The position numbers and the translations under genes were made by a program. From Sitta carolinensis (taxonomy: Eukaryota; Chordata; Aves; Passeriformes; Sittidae), in the NCBI GenBank assembly GCA_032173965.1, contig CM063289.1, forward strand, positions 27,925,690 through 27,989,689: DNA of 64,000 nt, given 5' to 3'. This document shows, piece by piece, positions 14,901-27,206 of the stretch. Below the pieces are notes generated by a model. The model saw only the letters and a program-made list of their open reading frames with translations. It was not told where the DNA came from and did not search any database. Positions within the stretch are counted from its first letter, which is position 1. Every line of letters starts with the position of its first letter.

Positions 14901-17900
14901 GTATTTGATGGAAGTAGCAGTTTTTCTCCATATCACTTTGTCTGCCTTTTTACCGTGGTTTCAGTTACGGAAATTTGTCTTTTTATTTAGAGGGATTTTT
15001 CCTTCAGTGCTTCATAACTGTCATACACTAAAGCATCTGTATGCTCGAGTGTGCTCTGTAAACTACATTCTAAAACTTCTAAACGCTCAGCCTTTTTCAT
15101 AAACTAATTTGGTGATGTATTGCTGTCTTGCTTCAGTTCGTTGGACGGGTCTTACAGTGTTGATGCTGTTTTATCTGTGCTAGGTGGCTGCCCTCCAGGA
15201 TGAGAAAAACAGCTTGATGTCAGAAAATGAGATTATGAATGACAGACTAGAGCAATTAGATGACTCTCTTGATGATCCAAATACTGCAGTTGCAAAAAAG
15301 TATTTTACTGCACAGTTGCAGCTGGAACAATTGCAAGAAGAAAACTTCAGGTATGAAATTGTTTCTCCCCCCCCCCAAAATCTCTCACTTGTCCAATGTA
15401 GTCTGAAAATTTCTGGTGCTCTTTGGGGCTTTTCCATCTCAAATTCTTTTGCATTAAAAGCTGTCTAGTGCTGTATATATTTATATTATAGATTAATAAT
15501 AATAAATAATGACTTAAATATAAAGTCCTTATATTTAAAAATAATCTGTTACTTGATGTAAAAAGTATCAGTTCATAATTGGCATAAATAGCCCTCTAAC
15601 ATTTCCAAAAAGGTGTTGGAAGACAGAAAAATGAGTGCTGATTTGAGTGTCAACAAATCAAACCCTAAACCCCAACACCACCATGTCTCTGTACTGAACT
15701 GATTTCTTTCACACATTAGTCTCTCTCTGTGATCCACATTGGGATCCACAAAATCACTTTTCATGTGATTCCTTGATACCGATGTGATAAACTTGCAGTG
15801 TGCAATGCATTACGATTTAACAGGTAGACAACAAAACGTTCCGTGTTTATTGTAACATTTTCCCAGCTACTTAAATCAGTAGTTTTCCTTTTATCTTATT
15901 TCTTTTTAGTAATTCTAGTACTAAATGAAACTGTACAATAATGATGAGTTCCTAACAAAGGTACTGGTTTTGATCTGCTAGGCTTGAAGCTGCAAAAGAT
16001 GATTATCGTGTCCATTGTGAAGATCTAGAAAAGCAATTGATTGAGCTGCAACACAGAAACAATGAACTGACCTCTCTGGCAGAAGAATCAAGAGCCTTGA
16101 AAGATGAAAATGACATTCTTAGGTATGTAGCAGAGAGAGCTCCACATACACAATAGCATGTAATGGCTAAGCCCAAGGATTTGTATTTAACAAGATTTTT
16201 TTTTGATGTATTACTTCTGCAGACCTTACCTGAATGAGCTCTTTGGCAAAGCAGAGGTGAAATGCAGGCTTTCAGGGGAGGGCTCCATTGTTTGGCAAGA
16301 ATAACACATGGAATTTGTCTGTGAAGCAGAATTAATGACTACAGAACTATATATATAGCTAGAATTTTAACCTAACTTTTGCTGTCAGCATTCTAGGTCA
16401 GATTTAGGTTAGTGAGATCATTAACAAATGAAGATGAAACAGACAGTAACCTTCATGAGAATTTAGTGTAACATTCCAGCTTGTGTAAACTGTATTAAAT
16501 ACCAGACCACCCAAAAAATATACAAAAGAAATTGTATTGTAAAAACAGATCTGGTATTCATAAAATAATATGAATAAAACATGGAAAGAAAAGTGGTTTC
16601 AGGTGTTTAACCTACTGGTCCTTAAATAACATCTGAAACAAATCCTAGCTGTAGCTTTTTTCCATTATTTTCTTGTACCAACTTCTGGTGAGATATGAAT
16701 GCAGATAATAAACACAGATATTAAAAATAATTTAAAAATGATGGTCCCAATGTTTTCTTACCATGTAGATTTTTTTTAATGATCAGCTGACAGTTCTTGG
16801 TCATATCTGCCAGTGATCATTTCCATAGAGCAGTTATGTTCCAATTCTGTACAATCCCCCAGTGGGAACATACCAGGTACCAGTATTTTGAGGTGACTGT
16901 CTAGCACAGGATGTTGTGGTGCCACAGAATTCCTCAGGGATATTTGACCCACTAACTCTTGCTCATATTTCTGGCATGTGACTGTCAGTCTCACTTGAAA
17001 GCTGGCTGATTTCAGTTTTTATAAGCAACTTTGTGTCGATTATACATTTAAAAATAAAGCGGTGAAACGTAACTGCTGCTCAGCTGTCACAGCTCTCTTT
17101 GAAAATAGCCTGTGCCAGCAGAGTTTGAGTTTTGTAATCTTTCCTTCTGGTTGCTCTCTTTGTACCTCAAGGGCTACTGCAGACAAGGCAAGCAAGCTGG
17201 AGTCCACAGTGGAAGTGTATCGGAAGAAGCTGCAGGACCTGAACGATTTCCGCAGGCAGGTCAAGTCCCTGCAGGAGACCAACATGATGTACATGCACAA
17301 CACTGTCAGTCTGGAGGATGAGCTCAGGAAAGCCAATGCAGCACGAGCCCAGCTGGAAACCTACAAAAGACAGGTAGTGCTGCACTGGTGTTTGAAAGGT
17401 TCATTTTTGCCCAGGTAGCTGGGAACACCTTAACAACCCCACGTTGTGCTTTTAGGATTTCTGAGTTGTGAAAGCTCCTTCTTACCCCGCCGTTCCCTTG
17501 GGGGATTTTCCCTGTTTGCTAAGCTTGAAAGTGTAGCTGCAGTTGACCTCTCAACTGATGTGAGAGTTCATAGTCTGCAGGCTTTTCTTTTTTACTCTTG
17601 ACTGAGGTAATTTGTGTGCCTGGGACACAAGGTTGTTCAGCTGTTACTGAGATCATTTGTATGGCTTGGAACGGGACCTTGAAGGTGATCTCCTGGGCAG
17701 AGACACCTTCCATTGTCCCAGATTGCTCTAAGCCCCATCCAACCTGAGCTTGAACACTTGGAGGAATGGGACACTCACAACTTCCTTTGGCAGTTTGTGT
17801 CAGAGCCTTACCACCCTGACAGTAAAGAATTTTTTCCTAATCTCTGATCTAAACCTGTTCTCTTTCAATTTGTGCCCATTCCCCCTGTCCTGTCACTTCA

Positions 17901-20900
17901 TTCTTAAATTCTCATATTCTTACCATTCTTCATGAAAATTAGAAGTCTTATTTTAATTTCTGTAGGAATTAGGAGAGAGTTAAATAAAAAAACCCAAAAC
18001 CAACCAACCAGAAATCAATATAACCCCCCCCCAAAACACATAGGCCCCCATCCCATCTCTGCTTCCCTAACCTTGAGGAACCAACTCTTTTATTTTAGCT
18101 GAATTGGATGGGAGGGACCATTTTAATGTAGCTCTTTAAAGCAGCATTCCTGTGTTAAATAATGTTTTTATGAAAAGGTCCAGGAGCTTCATAACAAACT
18201 GTCTGAAGAATCCAAAAGAGCTGATAAGCTGGCATTTGAAATGAAGCGACTCGAAGAAAAACATGAAGCTTTAATGAAAGAAAAAGAGGTAAGTCCCTTA
18301 CAGAGTTTATTTGAGCTCCTGAATCTCTCTGCTCACCTCTGTTTGAGGAGAACCTTCCTGGAAGTAGTGCAACATAAAAATGAAGTGTAGTGTCATGTGT
18401 GTGTGCATTCACATTTGAAACGTAATGTAGAATAATCGAATCACGAGGGTTGGAAAAGATCATCAGGACCAACCTACAATATGCATGTGTCGTTATTACT
18501 TCTGATTGATGTTATTTGGTCTTAAAAGTGGTGCAGCCTGACCTAATTCCACCTCAAATGTGTTTTGTTAGAGATTGATAGTGCAGTGTGATGCTTTAAA
18601 AGAGACAAATGAGGAGCTGCGGTGTGCACAGATGCAGCAGGATCACCTGAGTCAAACAGGTACTGCTTCATTTTCAGAGACTCTTTCATTTGGATTAGAG
18701 GTTTCTTTAAGTGTGCTAAATTAAACCCCTCATGTGATTTCAGGTGAATCTCGTTTTAAAAGCCATGAGAATCTTGCTGCTGAAATTCTGCCAGTGGAAT
18801 ATAGGTGAGCCCCAAAGGTTGAGGTTGTTTGGGATGGTCATAGGTGGGGCATGGCAATGTAAAAGTTCAGTATTTTCGTCAATGTGATTCTTTATCTCAC
18901 TCCTTGCTTTGCCCCCACATAGATGTTAATAACTATTTCCCCATACTAAAATTACTTTGCATTTTTCCTTAAAACCATATCCGAGTGCTGTATATAAATC
19001 TGGGTTTGGAGTGACAATTTAAAACTCTGTCATATCTCTTTACGTTTTCATACATTTTAAGGTACCTTTTAATAACAAATTGCATTGTTACTCCAATTAT
19101 ATCATTAAGTACAACCTGCTTGGCTCACTTTAAGGTTGGGGGAGTGAACAGGACTATTACTTCCTCCTCTTAGTCACTTTTTTAATTAACAGTGACTTTT
19201 TTTGATTGTTTTTGATTCAGAGAAATGTTTATTCGGCTGCAGCATGAAAATAAGATGCTCCTGCTGAAGCAGGAAGGATCAGAAAATGAACGGATTGCAG
19301 AGCTCCAGGAACAGCTGGAGCAGAAGCACCGGACTGTGAACGAGCTGGAAACGGAGAAAAGGTGATGGATGAAACCACACCTTAAAATACAGCAAAAAGT
19401 CATCTCTGGAGTTTCAGGGTGACCTGTGCCTTGCATCTGTAGTGTAGGATCCTTTTCTTTCACCAGTGTAATCATTTATGAAGGAAGAAGGAAAATTTTT
19501 TAAATGTGGTAGATCTGGTGCACCATACCCTGAAAGAAGTGTTGTTTACAGGACACGCTTCTTCACTCCTGAGTGATTCTTGGTAGACCAAGAATGGATG
19601 TGAACTCTATTACTAGAACTTTAGACTGTTAGTCCATGAGTTTTCTATCCATGAATGCTAAAACATTTTACTAGAATAGGAAAATTTTTGATAGTTACAT
19701 TTTCTCAAAACTCAAAATTACTATAGGAATTTCATTATAAAATGTTCAGGAAAGCTTCACATGCTTGTTTCAGTGGAAGTTCCAGTCAAACTAAAAACAT
19801 TTGTAATCAGTTTATTTGTGGATTAAGTCATGCTAGGTAGACTGTCTGTAAAACTAATGAAACAGAAAAAATTCTCTGTGAACTATTTAGACGGGCAATA
19901 ACTGTGTTTTTCTTCTGAAAGGCTCAATGAAGAGCGTATTGGAGGATTACAGCAGCAGATTGAAGATCTGCAAAAAACTTTACAGGAGCAGGGATCCAAG
20001 ACTGAAGGAGTAAGTGAAATATTTTGCCAGTTTTGTTTAAAGTCCTCCAGTGTAGCATCAAGTCCTTTGTTTAGATGTGCATCTTATTTTTCAGTGTATC
20101 TGAGGAATACCTCATATCAACTGCAGTTCAGTTGAAAAGTTCATGTTTCATGTGATTCCTTCTATGGAACAGTAACCCTTCTACTTTACTTTAAAAGTCC
20201 CTGGTTTTATCATTTCAATGGATTTATTTGGCTTATTTAGTTGTGCTAAGTATTCTTGGCTGATTTGTAAGAGCACTTGAATGTTGCATGGTATGAAATA
20301 CTTATAAACAACTGAATTTTAACTCTCTCCTTTCACAGTCCAGCAACCTGAAGCAGAAACTGGCAGCACACATGTAAGTAAGGCACCTGCATCCACAATA
20401 GCTTATTTATACTAAATAGAACACAGGAACTGCTTAAATCTTGGTAGGGATGTCTTGGTTTTCTAAGCCACTGGTTTGAGAATTATGCATAAAGTGAGTT
20501 AAATATTGGTGTTGTAGTTCTGTTTACTCTGTCCATGATGATCTTGTAGTACCAGTACCACTTCACTGTCTCTTCATCACCACCAGCATTTTAACTGTTC
20601 TGGTTCTACAACAGACTGCTAAAACCATCACTCAAAGTGTATGCCACTCTTCTGAAATATTTCCAGGCAGATGTAGTTCTTGCTAAAATGATGCTGGAGG
20701 GGCTTAACTGTTCATTTTCCTGGTTTTAACTAAAGGAGGATCAATTCAGAAATCACAACTTTTACAATATTAGTATTTCTATTCAAACCCTGAAGAATTG
20801 CTAGAGCTTAAAATAGATATTTAAATACTTTTGTCATGAAGTTTAAGCTTCCAGCTGTTAAAGCTGGAATTACTTGTGAGCTTAATCCTTAGCCCAACTT

Positions 20901-23012
20901 TTCATTCACAGGGAAAAGTTGAACGAGGTTCATGATGAGTTACAGAAGAAAGAGGCTGATCTTGCAGAGCTCCAGCCTGATGACAGTCAGAACCGTGAGT
21001 TGTTTTATGGGGGAGGGTTGGGTATTTTTTTATAAGACTGTGTTAAATTTCTTCTGAAGTGATTCCCATATCCACTGGACTATGGGATACTTGTCTGGAT
21101 GAGGCTTTCTGCTGCAGCTTAGTTTGAAATCTGAACTGGTGGGTGTGGAGGGGTTTTGTGTGTGGTGGTGGGCAGGGAGAGGATCCTAGGGGGATGAGGT
21201 TTGTTGAACAGTGCAAAATGGGATTTCAGGGTCAGGTGGGACAGCTGAAACAAAAATAAGAACTTAAAGCTTTTAAACTTAAACTTTTAGCTTCTACATC
21301 GTTCTCTGTTTGAGGGATGGTGAAATCAAGAGAACACAGAAGCCCTGAAACTACCATGTCTGTTTTTATTTTGTATGTCTTTGCTGATAATTTCTGTAAA
21401 CAGCCCAGAAGATTGGAGAGCTGGAAGCAGCTTTACGAAAAAAAGATGAGGATATGAAAGCAATGGAAGAAAGATACAAAATGTACCTTGAAAAAGCAAG
21501 GAATGTGAGTGGCATGTTTCTGAACATATGCATTCCTCTCTCATAAATTGTTAAACAGATTGAGTGTGTGTGTCCCCACCTCCCAATTTAAAGCAGTAGC
21601 TACAAGTTGCATTTTTAGTCAGATTGTCCAACTGCAGTCAGTTAAGTCTGGGAAGATAAATAGGGTTTAGGCTGACTATGAGGTGCAGTAAGGATTCCTT
21701 TGTACCCTTTGCTCTCTGTTGTACAGTGTAACAGCCTGTTCTCACATTGCTCCTTGGAGCAGATGAGATGCAGAGCTGTTGAGAATCAAACTGACCTGTA
21801 ATGTTCTTGTTTTGCCTTGTCCAGGTGATAAAAACCTTAGACCCCAAGCTAAATCCAGCATCAGCAGAAATTATGTTGCTGAGAAAACAGGTATTGGAAA
21901 AAGACAAAAGAATTGAAGCACTAGAGGTAAAAATATTACATATATTTAATAATAACTTCTAATATGCTCTGTTTCTGATATTAGGCATTCAAGGTATTGT
22001 TTCCTAGTGATTCAATAGAATTTGCTTTCTCTGGCTGAAATTCCAAAAGGATTGTTGACAGTAGTTCAAATATCAAAAAAAAATTGGGGAAATGCATTGA
22101 GTTTCACAGCAATATTGATAGGACTAGTTGGAATAGTTGCCTGAGCAAATACAGAACTCCTCAGCATGATTCAGTGGGCTGGTAGGTCTGACTGTATAAA
22201 TGCTGGGGCCTCACATTTCTTTTATGTAATGAGTACTAGGGAAGTATATTATATAATAGCAATTAGTCACTGGAGGTACATTCTTTTCAAGTGAAAAATG
22301 ACTAAATTATTAATATATTTTCTGCTACACAGCAGACCTCTTGTGCATTTCCCCACACAAACCCTCCAGAGTACATTTCGAAGTTCCATTTGTGTTTCCG
22401 ACTGCAACTCATGTAGTTCAGACTCTTCTTAAAGTGGGCTGATATTTATCTCTGTTTTTTATGAAAGTGACTTTGTTTACACTTCTAGGCTTTGTAGTTA
22501 TTTTGTGTATTGAAGCATTTCTGCTGCTTTGTTTATTTCACTCTGTGGACTGCAGCAAGTTTATGCAAATAAAATTCGTGTTTTAACTGAGATTTGTCCT
22601 CATGCAGAATGAATACAAAATAGCCAAGCTACGTGACTATGAGGAAAAGCTGATTGTAACTGCATGGTACAACAAGGTGGGTCAAAAATTCACTTATTGA
22701 AACATCTTTTGCTACATGTGCCAGTTAAAATCGTAGTTAACCTAAGAAATACAGCGAGAAAAATTCTGTGTGCATACTAAGAAAGCAAGAGCAGGATGGG
22801 TAATTTTTTTTCCTTCTGTTTTTGCTGTTGTTTAAGTTGTTTAACTCTTGCAGAGCCTGACTCTGCAGAAGCTGGGCATGGAAGCCAGGCTGGTGGGCAG
22901 CAGTGGCAGCAGTGGGGCCGGGCCTGGCCGCTCCTTCCTGGCGCAGCAGCGGCACGTCACCAACACCAGGAGGAACCTCACTGTGAAAGTACCAGGTGCC
23001 ACATCTGATTAA
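2579..23012 (+). CDS. HOOK1: HOOK1, microtubule-tethering dynein adaptor (22 coding exons)
   Basis: Exons: 2579-2629, 6726-6811, 8367-8439, 8745-8795, 9763-9895, 10545-10612, 11841-11903, 12541-12624, 15184-15350, 15982-16122, 17172-17373, 18178-18288, 18572-18659, 18744-18804, 19221-19361, 19922-20009, 20339-20373, 20912-20994, 21404-21504, 21825-21926, 22608-22676, 22854-23012. All introns are GT-AG and phases join without a break, giving 718 residues (human HOOK1 is 728). The ATG sits in a strong Kozak context, GCCATGG. Residues 1 to about 160 are the Hook domain (LQTFNTAAP, VAMAQVLHQI, NWRIK, GRLLQLILGCAVNCE), which binds dynein light intermediate chain. About 165-640 is a long coiled coil for dimerisation and dynactin. 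The C-terminus (AWYNK, MEARLV, FLAQQRHVTNTRRNL) is the cargo region that contacts FTS/FHIP on endosomes. The coding sequence looks functional. The paralogues HOOK2 and HOOK3 fit less well in the tail. Confidence 0.96.
3055..3100 (-). mobile_element. Short CR1-like LINE remnant in HOOK1 intron 1
   Basis: GGTTGGAAAAGGCTTTTAAGG followed by TCATCGAGTGCAAAC resembles the antisense 3' end of avian CR1 elements. Only about 45 bases are recognisable and it is diverged. Confidence 0.35.
14640..14890. promoter_or_regulatory. Intronic CpG island in HOOK1 intron 8
   Basis: A sharply bounded GC-rich block contains roughly 30 or more CpG dinucleotides in about 230 bases, in an otherwise AT-rich intron with almost none. 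It ends about 300 bases before HOOK1 exon 9. It has GC-box-like strings (CCCCGCCC, CCCGCGGCC) and no TATA box. Several frames stay open across it in both directions, but this is expected of stop-poor GC-rich DNA and no encoded protein was recognised. It may be an alternative promoter for a shorter HOOK1 transcript or for an antisense RNA. That role is inference. Confidence 0.6.
17625..17905 (-). mobile_element. CR1-type LINE 3' fragment in HOOK1 intron 11
   Basis: This is an antisense CR1 fragment. It contains a diverged CATCCAACCTGAGC stretch, CAGTAAAGAATTTTTTCCTAAT, and TTTGTGCCCATTCCCCCTGTCCTGTCACTT, which match the order of blocks in the CR1 3' region read backwards. It is diverged and truncated at both ends. 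Confidence 0.65.
18425..18482 (-). mobile_element. CR1 3'-end fragment in HOOK1 intron 12
   Basis: AGAATAATCGAATCACGAGG followed by GTTGGAAAAGATCATCAGGACCAACC is the antisense terminal part of an avian CR1. About 55 bases are recognisable. Confidence 0.55.
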
Positions 23013-25393
23013 ACACGAGGACAGGAGGAAAACTCACATGCTAAAGTGTCCTTAAATGTTTTATACCTTTCCACTTGACCTACTTGAATGAAAGAGGAGG
23101 TTAGAATGGTGAGCAGCTGCGAATTGCGACATCAGAACCTGTCAGGAAGGGATTAAGGTGATCAGCCAGAAGGTAGCACGTGGTTTTCCAATTAGATTTA
23201 ATAACTGCAGCACATACAAGCACAACTTAAAAGATTTATATTTGCCTTCAGATTATATTGTAAATATGAAATTTGGCACTATATATTTAAAACTTTATTT
23301 AAGTGGGTTTGGGTTAGAAAGTTGACTTTTATAATGGGAAGATGTTATGCAAAGGTGTACTTCAGGAAACTGGCAATATTGGGCATTTTTGCTGGGCTCT
23401 TCTGAAAATAGTTCTAAAAGGTTGGTAGCATCTCTTAAAAAGAGACTTTTTTAGAATAAAAGTACAGTTTTAAAAGCAAGAAAGTACTTGCATTTATAGA
23501 AGAAGAAAATAAAGCTGTGGTACCAGTTCTTATGTAAGAGAAGACAGGATTTGTTTTGTGAGAAGCAGAATTTCTCAGTTTATTTAAAAAAAAAAAAAAA
23601 GCAAAGCTTAGGTTGGTGCGTATATACACTGAGAAAAACCTGTCTTTAGGATGTTGAATTCACTTAAGCCAAAAAAAGCTTGTCTTTTCCTGGGTAAGAA
23701 GAAAGCTATTATACTAACTCAGAAGTCTGGGCTATATTTTAAAAGTCTGGCATATTGGCATACTGCATTTATTTGCAGAAAGGGGATTAGGTGGGAAGGA
23801 GCCCCATTTATTTCAACCTATTTATACAACCCTGAGCATGGAAAGTGTATTTCCTCATTTTTAAATGTAGTTTCACTCGGTCATTCTGAACTAACTGTGC
23901 TAGGCAGAGGAATGAGAGATGGCTTTGGCAGTTACTGGCAGCAGAGATTGATTGTTGGCAGGGAGAAAAGTGCATAAACTGTAATAGTTTGATAGAAGAT
24001 GAAATGGGGGTTGATACCTTAAATCTCTGTGCAGGAAGTTGCTGTCTTTCTCAAAACTTGTGACTCTTATTTCCCAAATGTCCAACTCTTGTTTTGAATT
24101 GTATTTTTAGGAAACCTGTTAATGCCTGTTCTTTGCAAGTGGTCTAGAAAAAGTTCATTATATCCATAGTTGAATAGACTAAAATTGCAGCAGCCCTTAA
24201 AATGAAATGAATACACTTAAACTGAGTATTTGAGGGGGCTGTATCAGACCACCATCTAATATAAAATTCTGCTGCCTGATTTGAGAACAGGGTTCAGCTT
24301 TACAGAATTTTTAGGTTTTGAACTGTGACATTTGGACAGTGTGTCATTTTGCCTGCCCCTCATTATAGCTTGACCTTTGATTTCTTCCTTCCCTAACACC
24401 TTAAATTTTTAATTTGGCATTGCATGTAATGGCAGAGAAAGGCAAGCATTCATGTTTGATACTTAGGGTTGCTTCTTAGTTGTGGTGTTTTTTTTACAGT
24501 GCTGTATGTATGAATAGGCATTCAGCAGATTTCCTCTTTCAAGAGGCATTGTTTAAAAGCCAGTCTCGTGCTAAGTGTGGCCTGAGCCAGGCACATGGCT
24601 GTTGGAGAGTTGTCTGTGGTGGTGTTCTTCAGGTCTCTATGCTTCTTTGGACTACCTCGTGGGTTTTGAGGTCTTTTATTGCAGTGGTGTTAGTGCAGTT
24701 GGTGTTCTTAAGGTTACAGTTACATATTTAATCTGCCAGTGCTGTGGGTGGGAGGGAGGTGGTGGTGGTGAGCAGTGAACAGGAGAGTCAAGTCTTAGCA
24801 AGATGCTTCCGTTCCTGAAGTCTGGTATTTGGTGTGTTCTAGTGCAATGTGGAGCTGTCTCTGGTGTTGAGTGGGTCTCTTAACCCTCGTTCTTTGCAGC
24901 ATGGAAACTTTCATGGATGTCCTTCAAATACTCACGTAGTTGGTAGGCTTGATTTGTTGTACTTCTCCCAGTAGTGGAGTTGTGTCAGTAATCTGTCAGG
25001 TGCTGAATAGTGACAAACTTGGAGCAAATGTCTTCAACTTACACTTCTCAAAACTGCAGACCCTGGGACCAAAACCAACCAAGAACCTCCCTGTCATTTA
25101 ATTGGAAGTTTGGCTTCTGACTAGTGATGGAAGAATTTAAGTCCTGAACTACAGGCAGGGATCAGCCTTTTTCAGGGCACAGTTGTCCCCAGTAATCCTG
25201 GGGTTGCCAAAATGAATCTGGTTTTCAGGTATTGGATGAAATGTTGCTTATTTGAGACTTTTCCAGAGTGTTGAGTGAAGCCTGTGACCATCACTCAAGG
25301 GTTTCTTTGGGACTGAGAACCTGTTTAGAAGCAGCTGTTCTGTGACTGGTAAAACCTGGGTTCTGTCCTGTGAACGAGGAACTGATGTGTGGA

Positions 25394-25399
25394 AATAAA
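25394..25399 (+). terminator. HOOK1: Candidate distal polyadenylation signal of HOOK1
   Basis: AATAAA is followed about 20 bases later by a GT-rich stretch (GGTGTTGTATTC), a typical cleavage context. It would give a 3' UTR of about 2.4 kb. An upstream AATAAA at 23508 could serve a short-UTR form. Confidence 0.45.
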
Positions 25400-26752
25400 T
25401 ACTGGATTATAAGCCATGGTGTTGTATTCACTTCAGCTCATCTGCCTGTGCAGGAAGGGCCATTGGATCAGGATCATTTTAATGTTTGCATCACTCATGT
25501 CAAAACAAAGAGCTGAAAACACTAAAAACTGCTGAGCTGTGTCCAACACGTGCTCTGTCAATCCATGTGCTTCGATGCACCACTGCTGAGGCAGGAGGGA
25601 CAGAGAGGCCCCTTGGCTCTCCTGAAAGGTGAATTTGTTCCATCCCATCAGCAGAGTTCAGAGCAGATTCAAATATGAGGTGAAACCACTAAATACTGCT
25701 GAAGTTAAACAGCATTTTTAGGAATTTAGCCAGTTTCCAGTAAAACGGGTAATGTAGATCCAAAGAAACAAAAAATATGTTCTGATTGACATATCATTTA
25801 TTAATTATTTTTATATAAGATTAATTACTATGGAAGAGAAGTGTTTTATAGCAATAATACAAAATATGGACTAGTAGGTTCTTTTACTCAAGATGGGTCA
25901 GGCAGCAGTTTTGAGAAGATTTCTTTTGCAACAACTTATTATATAGTGGATTAAAAAGCATTCACTAAAAATAAATTTTCACCTGATTTTTTTGTTCATT
26001 AAATATATATATATGGGTATTCTATTTTCTATGATATACACTTACTTGGAAATAAGTAATATAAGCAATACTGATGTTCTATTTAGGTAGCCATAAATAG
26101 TTTAGAAATTAGAAAATGAAAACAATTGTTTAAGAGTTGGTAATGTTTAGTACAATAATTTTCTTACTTGTTTCTTTTCCCCTTCCCCTAAAGCTGGAGT
26201 TAAGGTTTTCAGTGTCTCAGTGTCTACATCTTCTGTTTAAAACAAATGTAAGCACTGTGTTGCATAGAACTCAAAAAATTGCACTAATTTTTAAACTTTT
26301 GGTTTTATTTTTTTCTTTGGGAAAAGTTCTTTTATATTCACATAAAGATTTTTGAAATGAATTCTTTGGTGTCTTTATTCCCAATCTTGGGACAGTTTCA
26401 TTGTGTAGACAATGATTCAGAATAGTAACTTGTTTTCCAAGGCACCCTTTTCCTCACTAGACTGTTGTGTGCAGCTTAACCCCATCGTGTTGGAGCTCAC
26501 CCCACTGCCCTTGGACACACCAGCCACTCCAGGTGAACAGAGAGGATTTTGCATATTGTAATTCTGGCTGTGCTGTCAGGATCATTTCCTCCATCATTTC
26601 TGTAGGAATTGCCTTTGGTTTTACAGTGCCAACCTCCTGCAGGGCAGGGGCAGAGACGCAGGGCATGGCCAAAGCCCACAGCCGTGCTGGACATGGCCTG
26701 TGCTGCTCTTCACTTTGCAGAACACTTCATGACAAAAATGCTTTGATAAAGA

Positions 26753-26758
26753 TTTATT
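26753..26758 (-). terminator. Candidate polyadenylation signal of CYP2J copy A
   Basis: The plus-strand TTTATT reads as AATAAA on the minus strand, about 450 bases beyond the copy A stop codon. It is the nearest clear hexamer on that side. The cleavage site itself is not evident. Confidence 0.4.
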
Positions 26759-27206
26759 GATGTATGAGACAAGTGTTACAGAGTGAAGTTTTTTTAGAGA
26801 AGTACATACAAAGAAATGTCAAATTAATACTTGTGTTAATGTTATAAAGCCAAGGCTGGCATTGCTCTCCCTCTGTACCCAGCCATAGCTTCAACAGTGC
26901 ATTCTCTAAAGTGTCTCTCGTTTTGCTGAGGTGAACCATGGCCATCCATCGTAAAATTAGGAAAGCCCCAAGCCTATCATTAATTTACAGTGCCTTAGGG
27001 CAAGTGTAATCATGCCCTGGTAGCTCCCAGCCTGATCCATGATCACATCATGGGATACAGAGTGCAAGGTCTACTTGTAAAAGAAATGATTTTGCAATTG
27101 CTTTGAAAGAAATGAACCACCCAGCCTCCCCCTGGAGCTGTCAAGGGCTTGTTTTCAGCACCCCTGACAAAGGCTTTTCCCCGTGAGGACGGTGGCCAAG
27201 GCTTCC

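Larger units (their letters stand above)
23013..27206. other. Convergent 3' flanks of HOOK1 and CYP2J copy A
   Basis: No coding exon is recognised here. The proximal part is expected to be HOOK1 3' UTR. AATAAA hexamers lie at 23508-23513 and 25394-25399 on the + strand. A TTTATT (AATAAA on the minus strand) lies at 26753-26758 for the P450. The region 25700-26360 is very AT-rich with a short (AT) run. Confidence 0.5.

Noticed and set aside
14592..15102. Possible GC-rich coding exon or retrogene in HOOK1 intron 8
   Set aside because: Several frames are open on both strands at once, no homology was recognised and no poly-A tail or target duplication is visible. It is better described as a CpG island.
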